A stretch of DNA of 64,000 nt, taken from positions 80,203,843-80,267,842 of the forward strand of contig CM076260.1 of assembly GCA_038380795.1 (NCBI GenBank), written 5' to 3'. The notes beneath the pieces were generated by a model that saw nothing but the letters and a program-made list of their open reading frames with translations, made no database searches and was not told the origin of the DNA. Origin of the DNA: Pyrocephalus nanus (Eukaryota > Chordata > Aves > Passeriformes > Tyrannidae). Made by a program: the position numbers and the translations under genes. Of the stretch, positions 26,501 to 38,086 are shown in pieces (positions within the stretch are counted from its first letter, which is position 1; every line of letters starts with the position of its first letter).

Positions 26501-28213
26501 CATCGATGGGCTTCTGTACTCTGCATCTGGCTGCTCTGGTCACAAAAATTCAGGCTGGTTTGATGTTTTAATGGCTCTAACAGTGTAGCAACATGTCAGA
26601 TAGTGAGTCCACTGCATAATCTTAACAGAACTCCTGAACCACAGAAATATGAACACTATCACAACCAGAAGGTATTTTTCCTTTTGTTTCATCGCCACAC
26701 CCTCCTAGATATCTCATAAAATTAGACACTGAGGAACAGAGACCATGATATGTGGCGTTTCCTGGTCTCTCAATCCCTGCAAGTATGTGTATGTTGGGTG
26801 AAGTAAAGAGGGAGATAAGGGAATTTTTCACATGCCTTATAAATTATGCTGCAGCAACAAAGCAAGAATGAAAGTAAATTCTGCCAAAGCTTAAACAGAT
26901 GTGTAAAGACACCATTTAAAATATTCTAGTGATAATATCTTCCATATTTTGATACTCTAAAGGGAACTGAAGAGATGACTCTTTTATGTCACAGTTGGCA
27001 ATTGAAGGTGCTTCATGAATGACAATTTTGTGAAAAAACACGAATTATATCTGAAACACAATATACCCCAAATGCAAAAAAATATTCTGGCTTTCCACTG
27101 CTGGCAATTACAATTTTTTTTAAGAGAGTTCTAAAATCAGGTCCTATAATTCCTTATTATAGGAGCAAAAACAAAATCAATCAAGAACTGTTTATCCTAC
27201 TGCTTTGTTTGGGGGAGGGATATTGCACAGTGGTGTTGACTGGCTCTAATTCAATTCAATATAACTTTACTATGGCAACAGTTGCATCACTTCATATCAC
27301 ACAGTCTCAGATAAAAAAATTAAACCAGCACCTCCTTCTTTTTTTCCTGCACTTTGATCTTCTTGAAAGTGAACTTAAAAAGCTCTGCTTCCTAGATTTC
27401 TATGCCAGTGAGCCTGTGCCTACAACATTGACTGAGCACATTTTTCCTATTTACAATTAATCTAGTAAAAGGATTTTTCATTGAAAGCTCCTTTGTGCTA
27501 CATGGTACCTCCAGTACTTAGGGGGTTAATGCATGAAATGGATCACTGGGTTGAAAGTAAAAATCACTGTTAAAAAAATATGGTACCAGGAGAATTAGGC
27601 ACAACATAATATTGTAACCACTGAGAATTCTCAACAGTAAAATAAAGCCTTATACTCCCAGCATTTTCATTAGTTTTCCAGTAGTGCTGGATGCAGTGTG
27701 AATTACAATGAGCTAGAAAGCAGTGGTTGCTCTCTTTAAAGAACATTCACTGTATAGGGGAAGTCATTTCTTCAAATCATACTGTGCTGGTTATTGGTTT
27801 GTATATGCTGGTATGCATTTTAGCACTTAGAAATTATATTTCACTCCATTATTGGATGCTACATACAGCCTGAAAAACAATATGTGTTTAGCAGCTCTCA
27901 AAATGAATCTCATTGTAAGGTAAATATTTGTTTAGAAGTGGGTACAGTGATATAAATCTGCAGAAAGAGCATTCTGCACTAAGTCTTTCACTGGAAGAAT
28001 GTTTTTTAAGTCTGGACAGCAGGTGCTGTGTTTTCATTAAAACAACTGAAGAAGACAACATTAAGATGACTAAAAGCTAAAATAGGACAAAAATCGAGGT
28101 TGATATGAGCTTCTACTACAGAATGTCGTTAGCTATTCATAAGGAAAAAATCAAAACAAACAAACCCCAAACCAAAGCTGAAATTAATTCATTTGGGCAA
28201 GCAGAGCACATAT

Positions 28214-28250
28214 TTGTTGTGGTTTAATCCTGGCCCAGTCCAAACCAGTA
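28214..28250 (-). mobile_element. possible tiny LTR end fragment
   Basis: Thirteen bases, 'tgttgtggtttaa', equal the reverse complement of the last 13 bases of the solo LTR at 16639-17218, and the next few bases (tcctggc) are similar. No further LTR sequence follows, so this is either a very short minus-strand LTR end or chance similarity. Confidence 0.25.
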
Positions 28251-28613
28251 TTAAAATACCACCAATCATCTTGGAAAAGAAACAAAATAAGATAAGCCTA
28301 TGTGTACAGAACTACTCACTTCTCCAAAATGTTACTTTATAGCTCTTTAAGAATTAAACATACTATCTGCATTTGAAGGTAGAGTTGATTCAGGCCTCAG
28401 CTTGAACTTCCAACTACCTTAAGTATGGGTCAAAAAAAAAAAACCCCAAACATGTGCTCTCTGGCCATTTGCCAGATCTCTATTTCCAGCTGTCTGACAT
28501 TATCTAGAGGAGCAAGCAAGCTCAGACCAACCTGCACAACCACTGGAAAACCCGATCCTCTCACTCTTAGGAAACCGAACCAGTCCAGGCAAAATTGTAT
28601 AGAGCCTGTAATA

Positions 28614-28681
28614 TGCTCTATATTGCAATATGCTCTATTGATTAAAAAAAAAATATCTTGCTCTATATTGCATTATGCTCC
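28614..28681. repeat. two diverged 23-bp direct repeats, 45-bp spacing
   Basis: A 23-base block starting 'tgctctatattgca' occurs at 28614-28636 and 28659-28681, matching at 21 of 23 positions. An A-rich run separates them. They look like an older local duplication. Confidence 0.7.
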
Positions 28682-28929
28682 ACCACGGGGAGGACTCTGG
28701 TATGATTTCAGTTACACGTGCCACATGCAGGAGTTTGTAGCAAGTAACCTTTCTCAGAGCCTAACTTCATTCAAGCCTAGGTCTCAGAAAGCCTGAAAAA
28801 GTGCTGAAAACTAACAGTTTACCTCCTAAACAATTACCTATACTATTCAATATGGACATTTCAAGATCTTCCACACACTGGGAATTTCAATGCAATCCAC
28901 AGAAACACTGAGGTCTGCTAGAGAACTTT

Positions 28930-29795
28930 TAGACCACCGCCCCCTGCTCAGAGTTGCTTGTGACAGATTGCCCAGGATCACGCCTCAGCAGATTTTGAAT
29001 ATCTCCACAGACAGAGACTTTACAACATCTACAGGCAGTCTCTTCCAGTATATGATCACCCTAAGAGAGAAAAAGGGTTTTATCTCATTCAGATGGAATT
29101 TTGTAGTTTTTTTTATTTGTGCCCATTGCCTCTTGTCCCATGAGTGGGCACTGTTAAGAAGAGTATGACTCCACCTTCTTCATTCTCTCCTATTAGGCAT
29201 TTAAACACAGTGATAAGATTGCTCCTGAGCCTTCTCATCTCCAGGCTCAACAATATCAGCTCAGTCAGCCTCTCATCCTCTGACAGATGCTCAAATCCCT
29301 TAATTATCTTTCTGGCCCTACACTGGGTCCAAACCAGTAAGTCCATATCCTCCAGTGACACGGGAGCCCAGATCTGGACAAAGTACTACAGATTTGGCCT
29401 CCCTGGTGCTGCATAAGGAGGAAGGATTACCTCCCACAACCTGTCAGCAACCCTACATAATGAACATTGGGATGCTTTTGGTTTCCTTTGCCATGAGGGT
29501 GCATTGGTGGTCCATGGTCAGTTTGCTGTGCACCAGGATCTCAAGGACTGCTTTCCAGCCCATCATTCCCCAGTATATATTGGTGATTGAGGTTGTTCAT
29601 CTCCAAAGACAGGATTGTGCATTTGCCTTTGCTGAACTTCATGCAATTCCTTTGGCCCATTCCTCCACCCTGTAAAGGTCCCTCTGAAAAGCAACACAGC
29701 CATCTGATATTTCAGCCACTCCTCCCAGTTCCATATCACCTGCAAACTTGCTCTCTCCACCTCTTCCTTCAATCATGAACACCAAAACGAGTAGT
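28930..29795 (-). mobile_element. CR1 LINE fragment, 5'-truncated
   Basis: The plus strand reads as the reverse complement of an avian CR1 from its 3' UTR back into the end of ORF2. Landmarks in order are 'gattttgaatatctccacag', 'ttcagatggaattttgtag', 'gcccattgcctcttgtccc', 'agccttctcatctccaggct', 'cagtcagcctctcatcctct', 'ggagcccagatctggacaaa', 'tgcatttgcctttgctgaac' and 'agccactcctcccagttcc'. Several of these encode the C-terminal end of the reverse transcriptase protein on the minus strand (29113-29361 and 29563-29772 hold broken pieces). Indels and stops break the frame, so it is not functional. Both ends are approximate. The sequence after 29795 no longer follows CR1. Confidence 0.9.
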
Positions 29796-29995
29796 GGAGA
29801 TTTTTGTATGAGCAGTGCCAGCCTGGCTCTGGACATGGATGCAGGGGAGTGTCCGAGCTGCTCAGCTCCAGGGCAAGACCTTCCCTGCTCAGACACAGCA
29901 ATGAACAAGCTGGTCATCCAGCTCCTGGCCCTGCACAAAAACACACAGATCACTGTGGCACAGGAGTGCACACACAGCTTCTTGGCCTACAGTAT
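29796..29995. other. unclassified GC-richer stretch next to CR1
   Basis: Immediately after the CR1 match ends, about 200 bp of GC-richer sequence continues. On the minus strand it contains 'gcagggccaggagctggatg', which resembles the 3' end of several avian retroelements. It may be a second truncated element joined to the CR1, or a poorly conserved part of the same copy. It carries a 110-codon minus frame (29971-29639) that runs into CR1 sequence and is not a gene. Confidence 0.3.
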
Positions 29996-31699
29996 GAGAC
30001 GAAGACTTCTGACATTTTATTAACTTTTTGCCTCACTGTTCATATACTCTAGTCAGGCATACTCTAGTTTAAGTAGAGGCACAAGAGTTCTTGGATTTTT
30101 ATTTACAAATTATAACATGACATTCTACAGTGTTTCATTATACACCTTTTCATGTGGCACTGCCTCATCCTCAATAAAAGTGAGGTGGCTTGTTGTTTGC
30201 TTTTTAAGGAATTGACTAAAAAAAATATATTTTTGTCTGCACTACTTAAAGGGAAAGACTTGTCTTTAACCAGCTATGCTAATAAGAGAAGACTCTAAAT
30301 CATGCAGTTAACAAGCATTAAAGATTTTTTCCTTAACAAACAATCTGATATTGTTCTCTTGAGGATTCTTTTTTCTTTTTATCCCCCAAATGCAAACAGC
30401 CTTACAAAGTCATTAAGATGAACTATTTACTGAAGAAAAATAAATAAATTTCAATAAGCAATAATCAGATTTGGTGCTGTTTTCTGTTTTAGAGCATGTA
30501 CCTATAGATATCAAAACTTTGTTGGATTTCAGTGGCAATAAAAGGTGTAGAACATTTGCTCTTTTCAGAGAGATCACCAAAGTCATGCAGCCCCTCTGAA
30601 CAAGGGACAAGCAAGGATGGGTGAGGCAGAGAACAGATACAGTATGATCTAACATGTCTAGACCTCCTACAGTTTAGTCCCATTACAGGATAGCAAAGGA
30701 CAAGACCACCAGTTAAATCAATGGTGGCTTCACATCATGATATAAAAATCATCACATCATCAATAAAGATTCACCTCATAACAAAATAAAGATCTGATGC
30801 ATTTAAATCACTGGGTTTACTACAGCAGATCTTTATTTCATGAGAAAGAATCATGGAAATGAACCTATTGCTCCTACACAGACTGTATGGACTAAACAAG
30901 GAGGAGATGACCCATCCATGATGATTGTCACACCTCTCAGAGGCTAGAAAGCCCAAGGCACTCCCTGCTCAGCTGACAGTACAAAGCCTGGTTTCTGAGG
31001 CCTTCACTCACATGGATTCACTGCTATCTCTGGTGTTATAGGCAGTCCACACCCCAGCCTTTTCCTCCGTTGGGCACTCTCCAACCAAGATACTGCTGTT
31101 GAGGAAGCTCGTGTAAATATAACTTTGAGAACTTCATCCTCCTGCCAAAGTCACTGATGGGTTTAAAACACTCATGAATAAGGAGGCAGCAACATGGAGA
31201 GATTGAAAACCCTTGTCTCCCTTAAAAAAATCTGGATAAAATCAGCCAAACAACTGCAACAAAATAAGGGCAGAGGAGGTAGCCATAGTTGACATACTAA
31301 TAAAAAAGTCTCTTTGAGAATACAGATATCCAGCATACATAAGAAAGCAGTCCTGATGAACGAACAATACACTACATTTTACTTCTGTTGCTCTCTACAC
31401 CCCAGAAAAAGAATTTTAAGACCTCATCCTACAACTCTTTTCGTGGAATTAAGGCAGTGTCTTGGCACGACTGAGTTCCATCAAACAGGCCAAGAGAGCA
31501 TCACTTTTTCCTTGAAAGCCCTGAAGACTGCAGGGCAGAAACATAGCAATGTCACAAATGTCATATTTCAAATGCATATTTAAAAGTTTGACTATCCTGG
31601 AGCAAGGCCTGTCAGGAGGGCAATGCTACACTGAATTTTTCAGGACTGGCATTCAAACATGCTGCATTCTCACAGAGAATCATAGCAGGATTTTGTAAC
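29996..31699. other. unassigned AT-rich DNA
   Basis: No repeat family or gene is recognised between the CR1 copy and the second solo LTR. A small local duplication of 'catactctagt'-like sequence lies near 30045-30070. Open frames are short. Confidence 0.45.
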
Positions 31700-32621
31700 T
31701 GTCTCAGGTTTGTGTGGCCAGGTTTTGATAGCAGGGGGCCTCCAAGGATAGCTTCTGTGAGAAGCTGGTAGAAGCTTCCCCTGTGTCTGACAGAACCAAT
31801 GCCAGCCAGCTCCAAGACACGTTTGCCATTGGCCAAGGCTGAGCCCATCAGCAATGGCGGCAGCACCTCTGGAATAACTGAGTTAAGAACAGGAGGAAAA
31901 AACTTGTGCAATCACAGCCAGACAGAGGAGTTAGAATGTCTGAAGGGGTTCTGCAGGAACCAAGGTCAGTGAAGGAAGAGGGGGAGATGATGCTGGAGTA
32001 GAGATTTCCCTACATCTTATTGTGAAGACCATGATGAGGCAGGCTGTCCTTCTGCAGCACATGGAGGTCCATGGTGGAGCACAAATCCATGGAGGACCCC
32101 ATGCAAGAGCAGGCAGATGCCAGAAGAAGGCTGTGACCCCTTGGAAGGGACCCACACTGGAGCACTTCGTGAAGAACTGCACCCAGTGGAAAGGACTCAT
32201 GTTGGGAGAAGTTCATGGAGGACTGTCTCCTGTGGGAGGGATCCCACGCTGGAGCAGGTGAAGAAGGCAGGAGTGACAATGTGTGATGAACTGACTGCAA
32301 AATTCATGCCCCATCCCCCTGCACCATTGCAGGGCAGGAAATAGGTAGGGAAAATTAGGAGTGGAGTTGAGCCTGGGAAGAAGGGTGGGGTAAGATGTTC
32401 TTAAGATTTGGTTTTATTTCTTATTACCCTTCTCTGGTTATAAACTAATTTCCACAAGTGGAGTCTGTTTTGCCAGTTAAAGTAATCAGTGAGTGAACTC
32501 TCCCTACCCTTATCTCAAACCACGAGCCTTTTGTTATATTTTCTCTCCCTGGTCCAGGTGGGGAGGGGTGTGGCAGAGCAACTTGGTGGGCACCCGATCT
32601 CCAACCAAGGTCAACATCACA
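31700..32621 (+). mobile_element. solo LTR of a second avian ERVL-type family
   Basis: The stretch starts 'tgtctcaggtttgtgtggcc' and ends near 'ccaaggtcaacatcaca'. It keeps the order of a well-known roughly 0.9-kb avian ERVL-type LTR: 'aggttttgatagcagggggc', 'gaagcttcccctgtgtctga', 'ccagccagctccaagaca', 'gtgaagaccatgatgaggca', then degenerate 'cccacgctggagca' units, 'atgtgtgatgaactgactg', 'aagatttggttttatttctt', 'gagtctgttttgccagt' and 'acgagccttttgttatattt'. No internal viral sequence is attached on either side, so it is a solo LTR. The flanking 5-mers (gtaac, acaac) match at 3 of 5, possibly a decayed target duplication. Open frames inside (31612-31911, 31931-32200, 32445-32789 and others) are by-products of this non-coding LTR. 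Confidence 0.9.
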
Positions 32622-35600
32622 ACAACATGGGCATCTGTTGCACAGTACACAGCAACACCTCCAGACTCCAAGGCAGCCCACAACATTGCTTACAATCATT
32701 AACAGGATCTCTGTCCTTGTCCCATCTGAAAGTCCAATCATGATGTTCAACCCTTGCAAATCAAACTTGAGTCCAGTCTTAAGCAGCAAAAAACCTATGG
32801 ATTGACTTTTTTGTGTGTTATCTTACCCTACTGCAGAAAAAAGTAGTAAACTATAGGTTAGTGAGCCACTCAAAAAGGTTTCTTCTGTCAATTACAGAAG
32901 ATGCAATACTCATTAACTGCATCTAACAGAAAACTTTTCATTTCCAATTAAAAAAACATTGCTTAGGACTTCATGAGTTTTTCAACAAATATAAGGAATT
33001 AAAAAAAAATGCATATTAAGGTAATCTGTTAAGAGTACTCATGTTTTTCCAGGTGTTTAGTGTGATTGGAGTACTATGCATTTGCATAACTTTTGGATTT
33101 TCTAGACATTAAGAGAGAAAAAAACAGAAAGCAAAGCCTGTGATTTATCAAGTGGGTTTTCAGGAAGGAAGAGTAATTTGCCTTTACAAGCCATCTGTAC
33201 AGTTCACCATGTAAATAATTCTCTGTTCAAGACAACAGAATCATATTTTACTTGTGGGTTTAACATACACAGCACAGTCCCACCTCAGTTCTGTTCCACC
33301 ACCAGAGGACTCATTAGGAATTACTAATTAACACAACAGCTACACTAGCAGGCAGACTAACGAAGGACATTTACACCTTAAAAGCTTGTTTTCCTTCCTT
33401 TAATTTTCAGCTAATTTCAGCGAGGAGTGGTCAACATATTAGTATACAGTTTATGGATGTTTCTCCCACAAGGCTTCTAGTGAAGACAAATTGTGATCAC
33501 CTTCCTATGGCACCTCAATAAATCTCCCGAGTCTTTATTTATTTATATGGAATCCATCACTGCAAAGTCTACGAGCACAAACAGATTAAATATGCTCCCT
33601 GCATGCACACAGGCTGCTGTCGCTGACATTGCCCAAGAAAGCAACCGCAGATTCTATTTTCTCTTTTATCCCTTCAAACCTGAGCACAGCAGAGAAAGCG
33701 TGAACTGAGATTTCCTTCCTGAGACTAAACCACACTATTTACTGAGCATCGATCACAGACAACCAATGGATGCTTGAGCTACCAAATCTTCAAACTTTTA
33801 ATTTTTTTAACACTTTGTTACACAAAACCTCAAAAAGCTGCGTGGAAAAGAAAATTTTAGCTAAAAACAGTTCACTGTTTGTAAACTGCAAACAGACAGT
33901 TGGGTTTTTCCCCCAAATATAAACATTTCTCCTGTGATTTCCTTGGCATGGGTGCCCTCTACCAAAACCCTTGTAATTGAGGCATTTCACTTTAATGGCC
34001 TGAGACTCAGCAGTGTAGTTTCAATGCTGCCAACCCAGCATCACTGTGACACAAACACAGCAGCCCAGGAGATCATGAATCCATGGAGGTAAGAAGAAGA
34101 AAAGATGACTTTCCATGGAATTCTTCTGCACAGAGTATAAATTAGCATATTGATAAAGCAGTGGGGTCACAGACTCCTATCCATCATACTTTTCTGTTAC
34201 AGGGAAACTCAAAGATATGTTGTTCCAGGTATGATAAATTGTCTTCTGTGGGCATTTAGTTTTCACAGATAAACACAAAAAATGTCATTCCTTTCAATAA
34301 CCCGGCAAGAAATTGCCTAATAATTAGGTAGTGCGATTTATAGTTTAATAGCCTGTGGGATTTAGGGCTTCCACCTTCTCTGAGACTGTCACACCTGTGC
34401 CCTTTTAGCATTACATAGTAGCCTAGTGTTCTCATTAGAGTCTGGAGATTAATATTAATGAGACAGATTCTCACTGGAGGCACACTAGCTTACATGACAT
34501 TAATTTACATTTTATAGTGAATTAAATTTTATAGTTAGAATTTACCTTTATTACTATTATTTTTTAAAAAGCTTTCAGTTCCTTTCTCATTTCATCTAAA
34601 ATGATATCAGAAATAATTCAATCTTGATTAAAGCCAGGAGGATAGTAATCGGAATATCTGAATTGATATTAAAAGGATATTTCCAAGACTGCACTCCTTA
34701 TCTCTTTGACAACAGATGAGTTAGTTTTGACTCAGGTACACAAGCCTTGAATAAGTAAACAAATTGTAAATACAGGGTTTGAGGAAGCATACTACTTAAG
34801 ATTATCAGAATTCCTAATTCAGGCAGACTTCTAAGAGGATTGTGATTACACAGTAAACATTATTTTTCCTGTCATCTGCGACAAGAAGATAAAATCTAGC
34901 TTTGCAGAATGGGTTTTCTGACTGTCTCATAAGGAAGGAATTACGATGCAACTCAAGATTTAAAATTTCAGTCCCTTTTCAGAGATTCTCCAGGAACTCA
35001 ATATAATGCAGCAAAATTTGTTCTGCTGAGAAGAAAAATCCACTGCAGAATACCAGTGCGTTAATGATATACGTACAGTAATGCTTTGATTGCTGACTCC
35101 AAATACATGGCTCAAGCACACGGAGACGTGAATACTGTCTCTTTTGCAAAATTAAGGTGTTCTTTTCCTTGAGGGTTAAGTGGGTTTTTAGTCACAGGAT
35201 ACGCAAAAGCAGGCATGCACAGCCCTATCAGATCTTCTATGAGTAACACAAAATTTCTGGTCTACTTTATCTTTATTTGACAACAGAAGAGTGATCTGGA
35301 AGACATCACATTTTAGCAAGTTATGGGAAAATTAGAGGCTGGGTAAAATGAAAAATATAAAAATTGTCCTTCTTTTAAGGAACATCAGCACACTGACCCA
35401 GTGCTCTGGCTGGACATGGGTCATGTTGCCTTTTACTTAGATGATCTGGAAGAGACCTAGAATGCAATAAATGAAGCACAGAGAAGGTTAAGATCTAATT
35501 CTCAAAAATTAAAAAAAAAAAAAAAAAAAATTCTTTTAAACTTTTAAGATTTTTTTTGCAGACAAAAGCTGAGCTTCCAGACAACATAACAAAATTTATG

Positions 35601-36419
35601 GGACAGCTTAATTCTGCAGCTGTGCACTGACATTTCTGAAATACAGCAGCTCACTGTCCTACTGAAAGTTGTTCTAAGTTGAATTATTCTCAAAGCCAAT
35701 ATATCACAGGGTGATGCCAGCCTGGCATTTCCCAGATCCTTCATGTGCTCTACCATTTAGGAAAAAACCCAAACAACTAACTCAGAAAAATGCCCAAGCA
35801 GGCTTTGAGAACATTTCTCTTTGTATCTAAACAGAAAGTTCACTAAATTAGCTCCTTAACATAATTAAGGCTCCTAGATTTGGGAAGACCTCAGCTAACT
35901 GAGGTTTGCATTTTTATTTATTTTTTAATAATGACCCAAACTCAGTTTTTTCCTCCTGCATAGGCTTCTATGCTTTGCAAAAATTAGAATATGTCAAACA
36001 CATTTAAAAGCCTACAGTAATTTTGCAGAGCTTCATTATTGGCCAAAGGTGACAGGATACAGCAGTACACATGGTACTTGCTCTGAATGCAGGTTATTGC
36101 ACTGCCAATGTAGCTGTACTGGATTGTTTTGCATTATATGCCCCAGTGGAACCACAATGAAAAATTAGCTTTCCACATTACACATTACCTTGTTCTCAAC
36201 TACAGCAGGTAATGGCATTTCAAGGTGCACTTACAGCATAGGAGAGGAGGAAGGAAAAAAAAATTAGGTATTTAGCCTGTATGCCTCACAAACTCGTTCT
36301 TTCCCTGTATTCCATAATAGCATTTGTAAATAATTCAGATTTGCTCTCTTACTTTGCAAAATAATAAAACTAAGGTCTAAGAAGCAGTTTAATTTTAAAG
36401 TTTTGTTTACTACATATTT
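32622..36419. other. unassigned AT-rich DNA
   Basis: No gene or repeat family is recognised. A pure A20 run lies at 35511-35530. Two short palindromic TAAT-rich sites at 34316-34328 and 34448-34459 are described as a finding. The plus-strand frame at 33493-33708 (71 codons) has no splice-like ends and is not called. Confidence 0.45.
35511..35530. repeat. A20 homopolymer run
   Basis: Twenty consecutive A bases. No recognisable retroposed sequence lies upstream, so I do not treat it as the tail of a processed pseudogene. Confidence 0.9.
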
Positions 36420-36820
36420 TACTGCACACACCACAGAGGCTCACAGACAGCACAGCAGCCAGGACCGGCTTCCCTTGGGGGAGTGCAAGGGGACAGCAGA
36501 GCAGCCTGACCACAAGCTGCCAGCAGCGAGAGGTTTTGAAGAAGAGCCTTCCAAAAAGCTACCCACAGCCACATGAGAGTCTGTGCCTTCCAGGGACAGA
36601 CCCAGGTCCAAGGGTGTAGTCACCATGCTCTCTTCGGCTGTCTGCCTCTGTCCCATGGAGCAACAGCCTAAGAGCAACCTGTAGCTGTCAACAAGGGCTA
36701 AATAAGCTTAATCCCCTTAATTCTTCCCTTGTAACCAACTATTATTTGTTGTATATCACTTTTATTATGACTGCTATTAAAAGCATTTTTCAGTCTGCTT
36801 TGCCTCAGACCATTTGAGTT
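36420..36820 (+). mobile_element. possible unclassified LTR-like islet
   Basis: A GC-richer block (36430-36690) is followed by an AT-rich segment with 'ctattaaaagcatttttcag' and then 'ctgctttgcctcagaccatt'. This GC-rich part, polyadenylation-like signal and short tail recall an old LTR. I cannot match it to a known family, and neither terminal TG nor CA is certain. A minus-strand frame (36677-36441, 78 codons) is not gene-like. Confidence 0.22.
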
Positions 36821-37293
36821 TGAAATCCTTTTCAAGGGAAGTGGCCAAAGAGGGAGGCACAAATCCCAGTGCGTCCCTATCTATGCAATCACACATCCTC
36901 CATCTTGCATGGCAAAACAGGGCAAAATCTTCCAAAACTAGTGTGCTTTTATCTCATATTCATTGCACTGAACATTCATATTCCAGCCATAATCCTTCAC
37001 TATCTGTAACCCTTCTCTTCATAAATATTCTTAGATAGGATTTATACATACGTTAGTAAATACTTGTTCCTGGTTACATAAAGAAGTGCAAAATTAACTA
37101 TAACCCTCACAGCATCATCCATGCTTTTGTTTATTAATATGACTTCTGGCAGTTTAACATTCAGTCCTCACTTGTCTCAAAATACACAGCAGGCTAGAAG
37201 CTTTTCGTTTCTGAGACACTATAAAATACACAGTAAAACATATTTGCAAAGCTTTTCTCTGTTAGAAAAAAAAAATTCTCATCCATTTCTATT

Positions 37294-37973
37294 TCAGGCT
37301 GGGCAGAGAATGGATTGAGAGCACCCCTGAAGAGAAAGACTTGGGGGTGTGTTCAACATGACCTGGAAACGTGCAATTGCAGCTCAGATAGCCAGCTGTG
37401 TCCTGGGCTGCATCGAAAGTGTGGCCAGCAGGTTGAGGAAGGGGATTCTCACCCTCTGCTCTCATGAGACTCCACCTGCAGTACTGCATCCAGCTCTGGG
37501 GCTCCCAACATAAGAAGGACATGGACCTGTTGGAGAGAGCTCAGAGGAGGGCCAGAGAGATGTCAGAGAGCTGAAACACCTCTCCTATGAAGACAGGCTG
37601 AGAGAGTTGGGGTTCTTCAGCCTGGAGAAGAGAAGGCTCCATTGAGACCTTACCATCTTCCAGTACTTAAAGGAGACCTACAGAAAGCTAGAGAGAGACT
37701 GTTAACAAGGGCATGTAATGACAGGACAAGGAGTAATGGTTTTACACAGAAAGAGGACTGGTTTAAATTAGGCTTTAGGAAGAAATTCTTTACTGTGAGA
37801 GGTGAGACACTGGAACAGGTTGTCCAGAGAAGCTGCAGATGTCCCATCCCTGGCCAGTTTGCATGGAGCTTTCAGCAACCTGGTCTAGTGGAAGGTATCC
37901 CTGCCCTTAGAATTGGGATTGGAACTAGATGATCTTTAAGGTCCCTTCCAACCAAAAACATTTTATGATTTTA
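37294..37973 (+). mobile_element. CR1 LINE fragment, 5'-truncated, plus strand
   Basis: The stretch follows an avian CR1 of CR1-Y type from late ORF2 to the 3' end. In order it shows 'gtggccagcaggttgaggaa', 'gactccacctgcagtactgc', 'ctctggggctcccaacataa', 'aaggacatggacctgttgga', 'tatgaagacaggctgagaga', 'ttcagcctggagaagagaag', 'aggaagaaattctttactgt', 'gcaacctggtctagtggaag' and the 3' end 'ggaactagatgatctttaag'. The residues 'CIQLWGSQHKKDMDLLERAQ' are the C-terminal reverse transcriptase motif of CR1. Frameshifts (for example near 37560) and stops show it is dead. Its tail lies about 115 bp from the tail of the next, opposite CR1 copy. Confidence 0.92.
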
Positions 37974-38086
37974 ATTCTCCCACAGAAAAAAACGTTTGTC
38001 CACTTAACATAGGACAATTATATATTCTTTACTCTCATTTACAATTTGATTGTGATGGCTCTAAGGAAACCTGAGGGATGAAATTG

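Larger units (their letters stand above)
17219..28213. other. unassigned AT-rich DNA between repeats
   Basis: No CR1 copy is recognised in these 11 kb. The stretch holds the open-frame islet at 18744-19019 and the CpG-bearing islet at 20287-20500, listed separately. It also holds A-rich low-complexity pieces at 22150-22230 and 22880-22960, a TC run near 21791-21804, and a pyrimidine-rich stretch at 25230-25580 with a 115-codon plus-strand frame that I do not regard as coding. Confidence 0.45.

Noticed and set aside
28425..28796. 123-codon plus-strand open frame
   Set aside because: It runs through an A-rich segment and a local direct repeat, with no protein-like organisation.
29113..29971. 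Overlapping frames on both strands
   Set aside because: The minus-strand pieces are broken CR1 ORF2 remnants and the plus-strand ones are their shadows. None is a host gene.
31612..32789. Several 70-114-codon frames on both strands
   Set aside because: They lie within or overlap the non-coding solo LTR and follow from its GC-rich tandem units.
35511..35530. A20 run as a possible processed-pseudogene tail
   Set aside because: The preceding sequence has no open frame or recognisable cDNA, so a simple homopolymer is the better reading.
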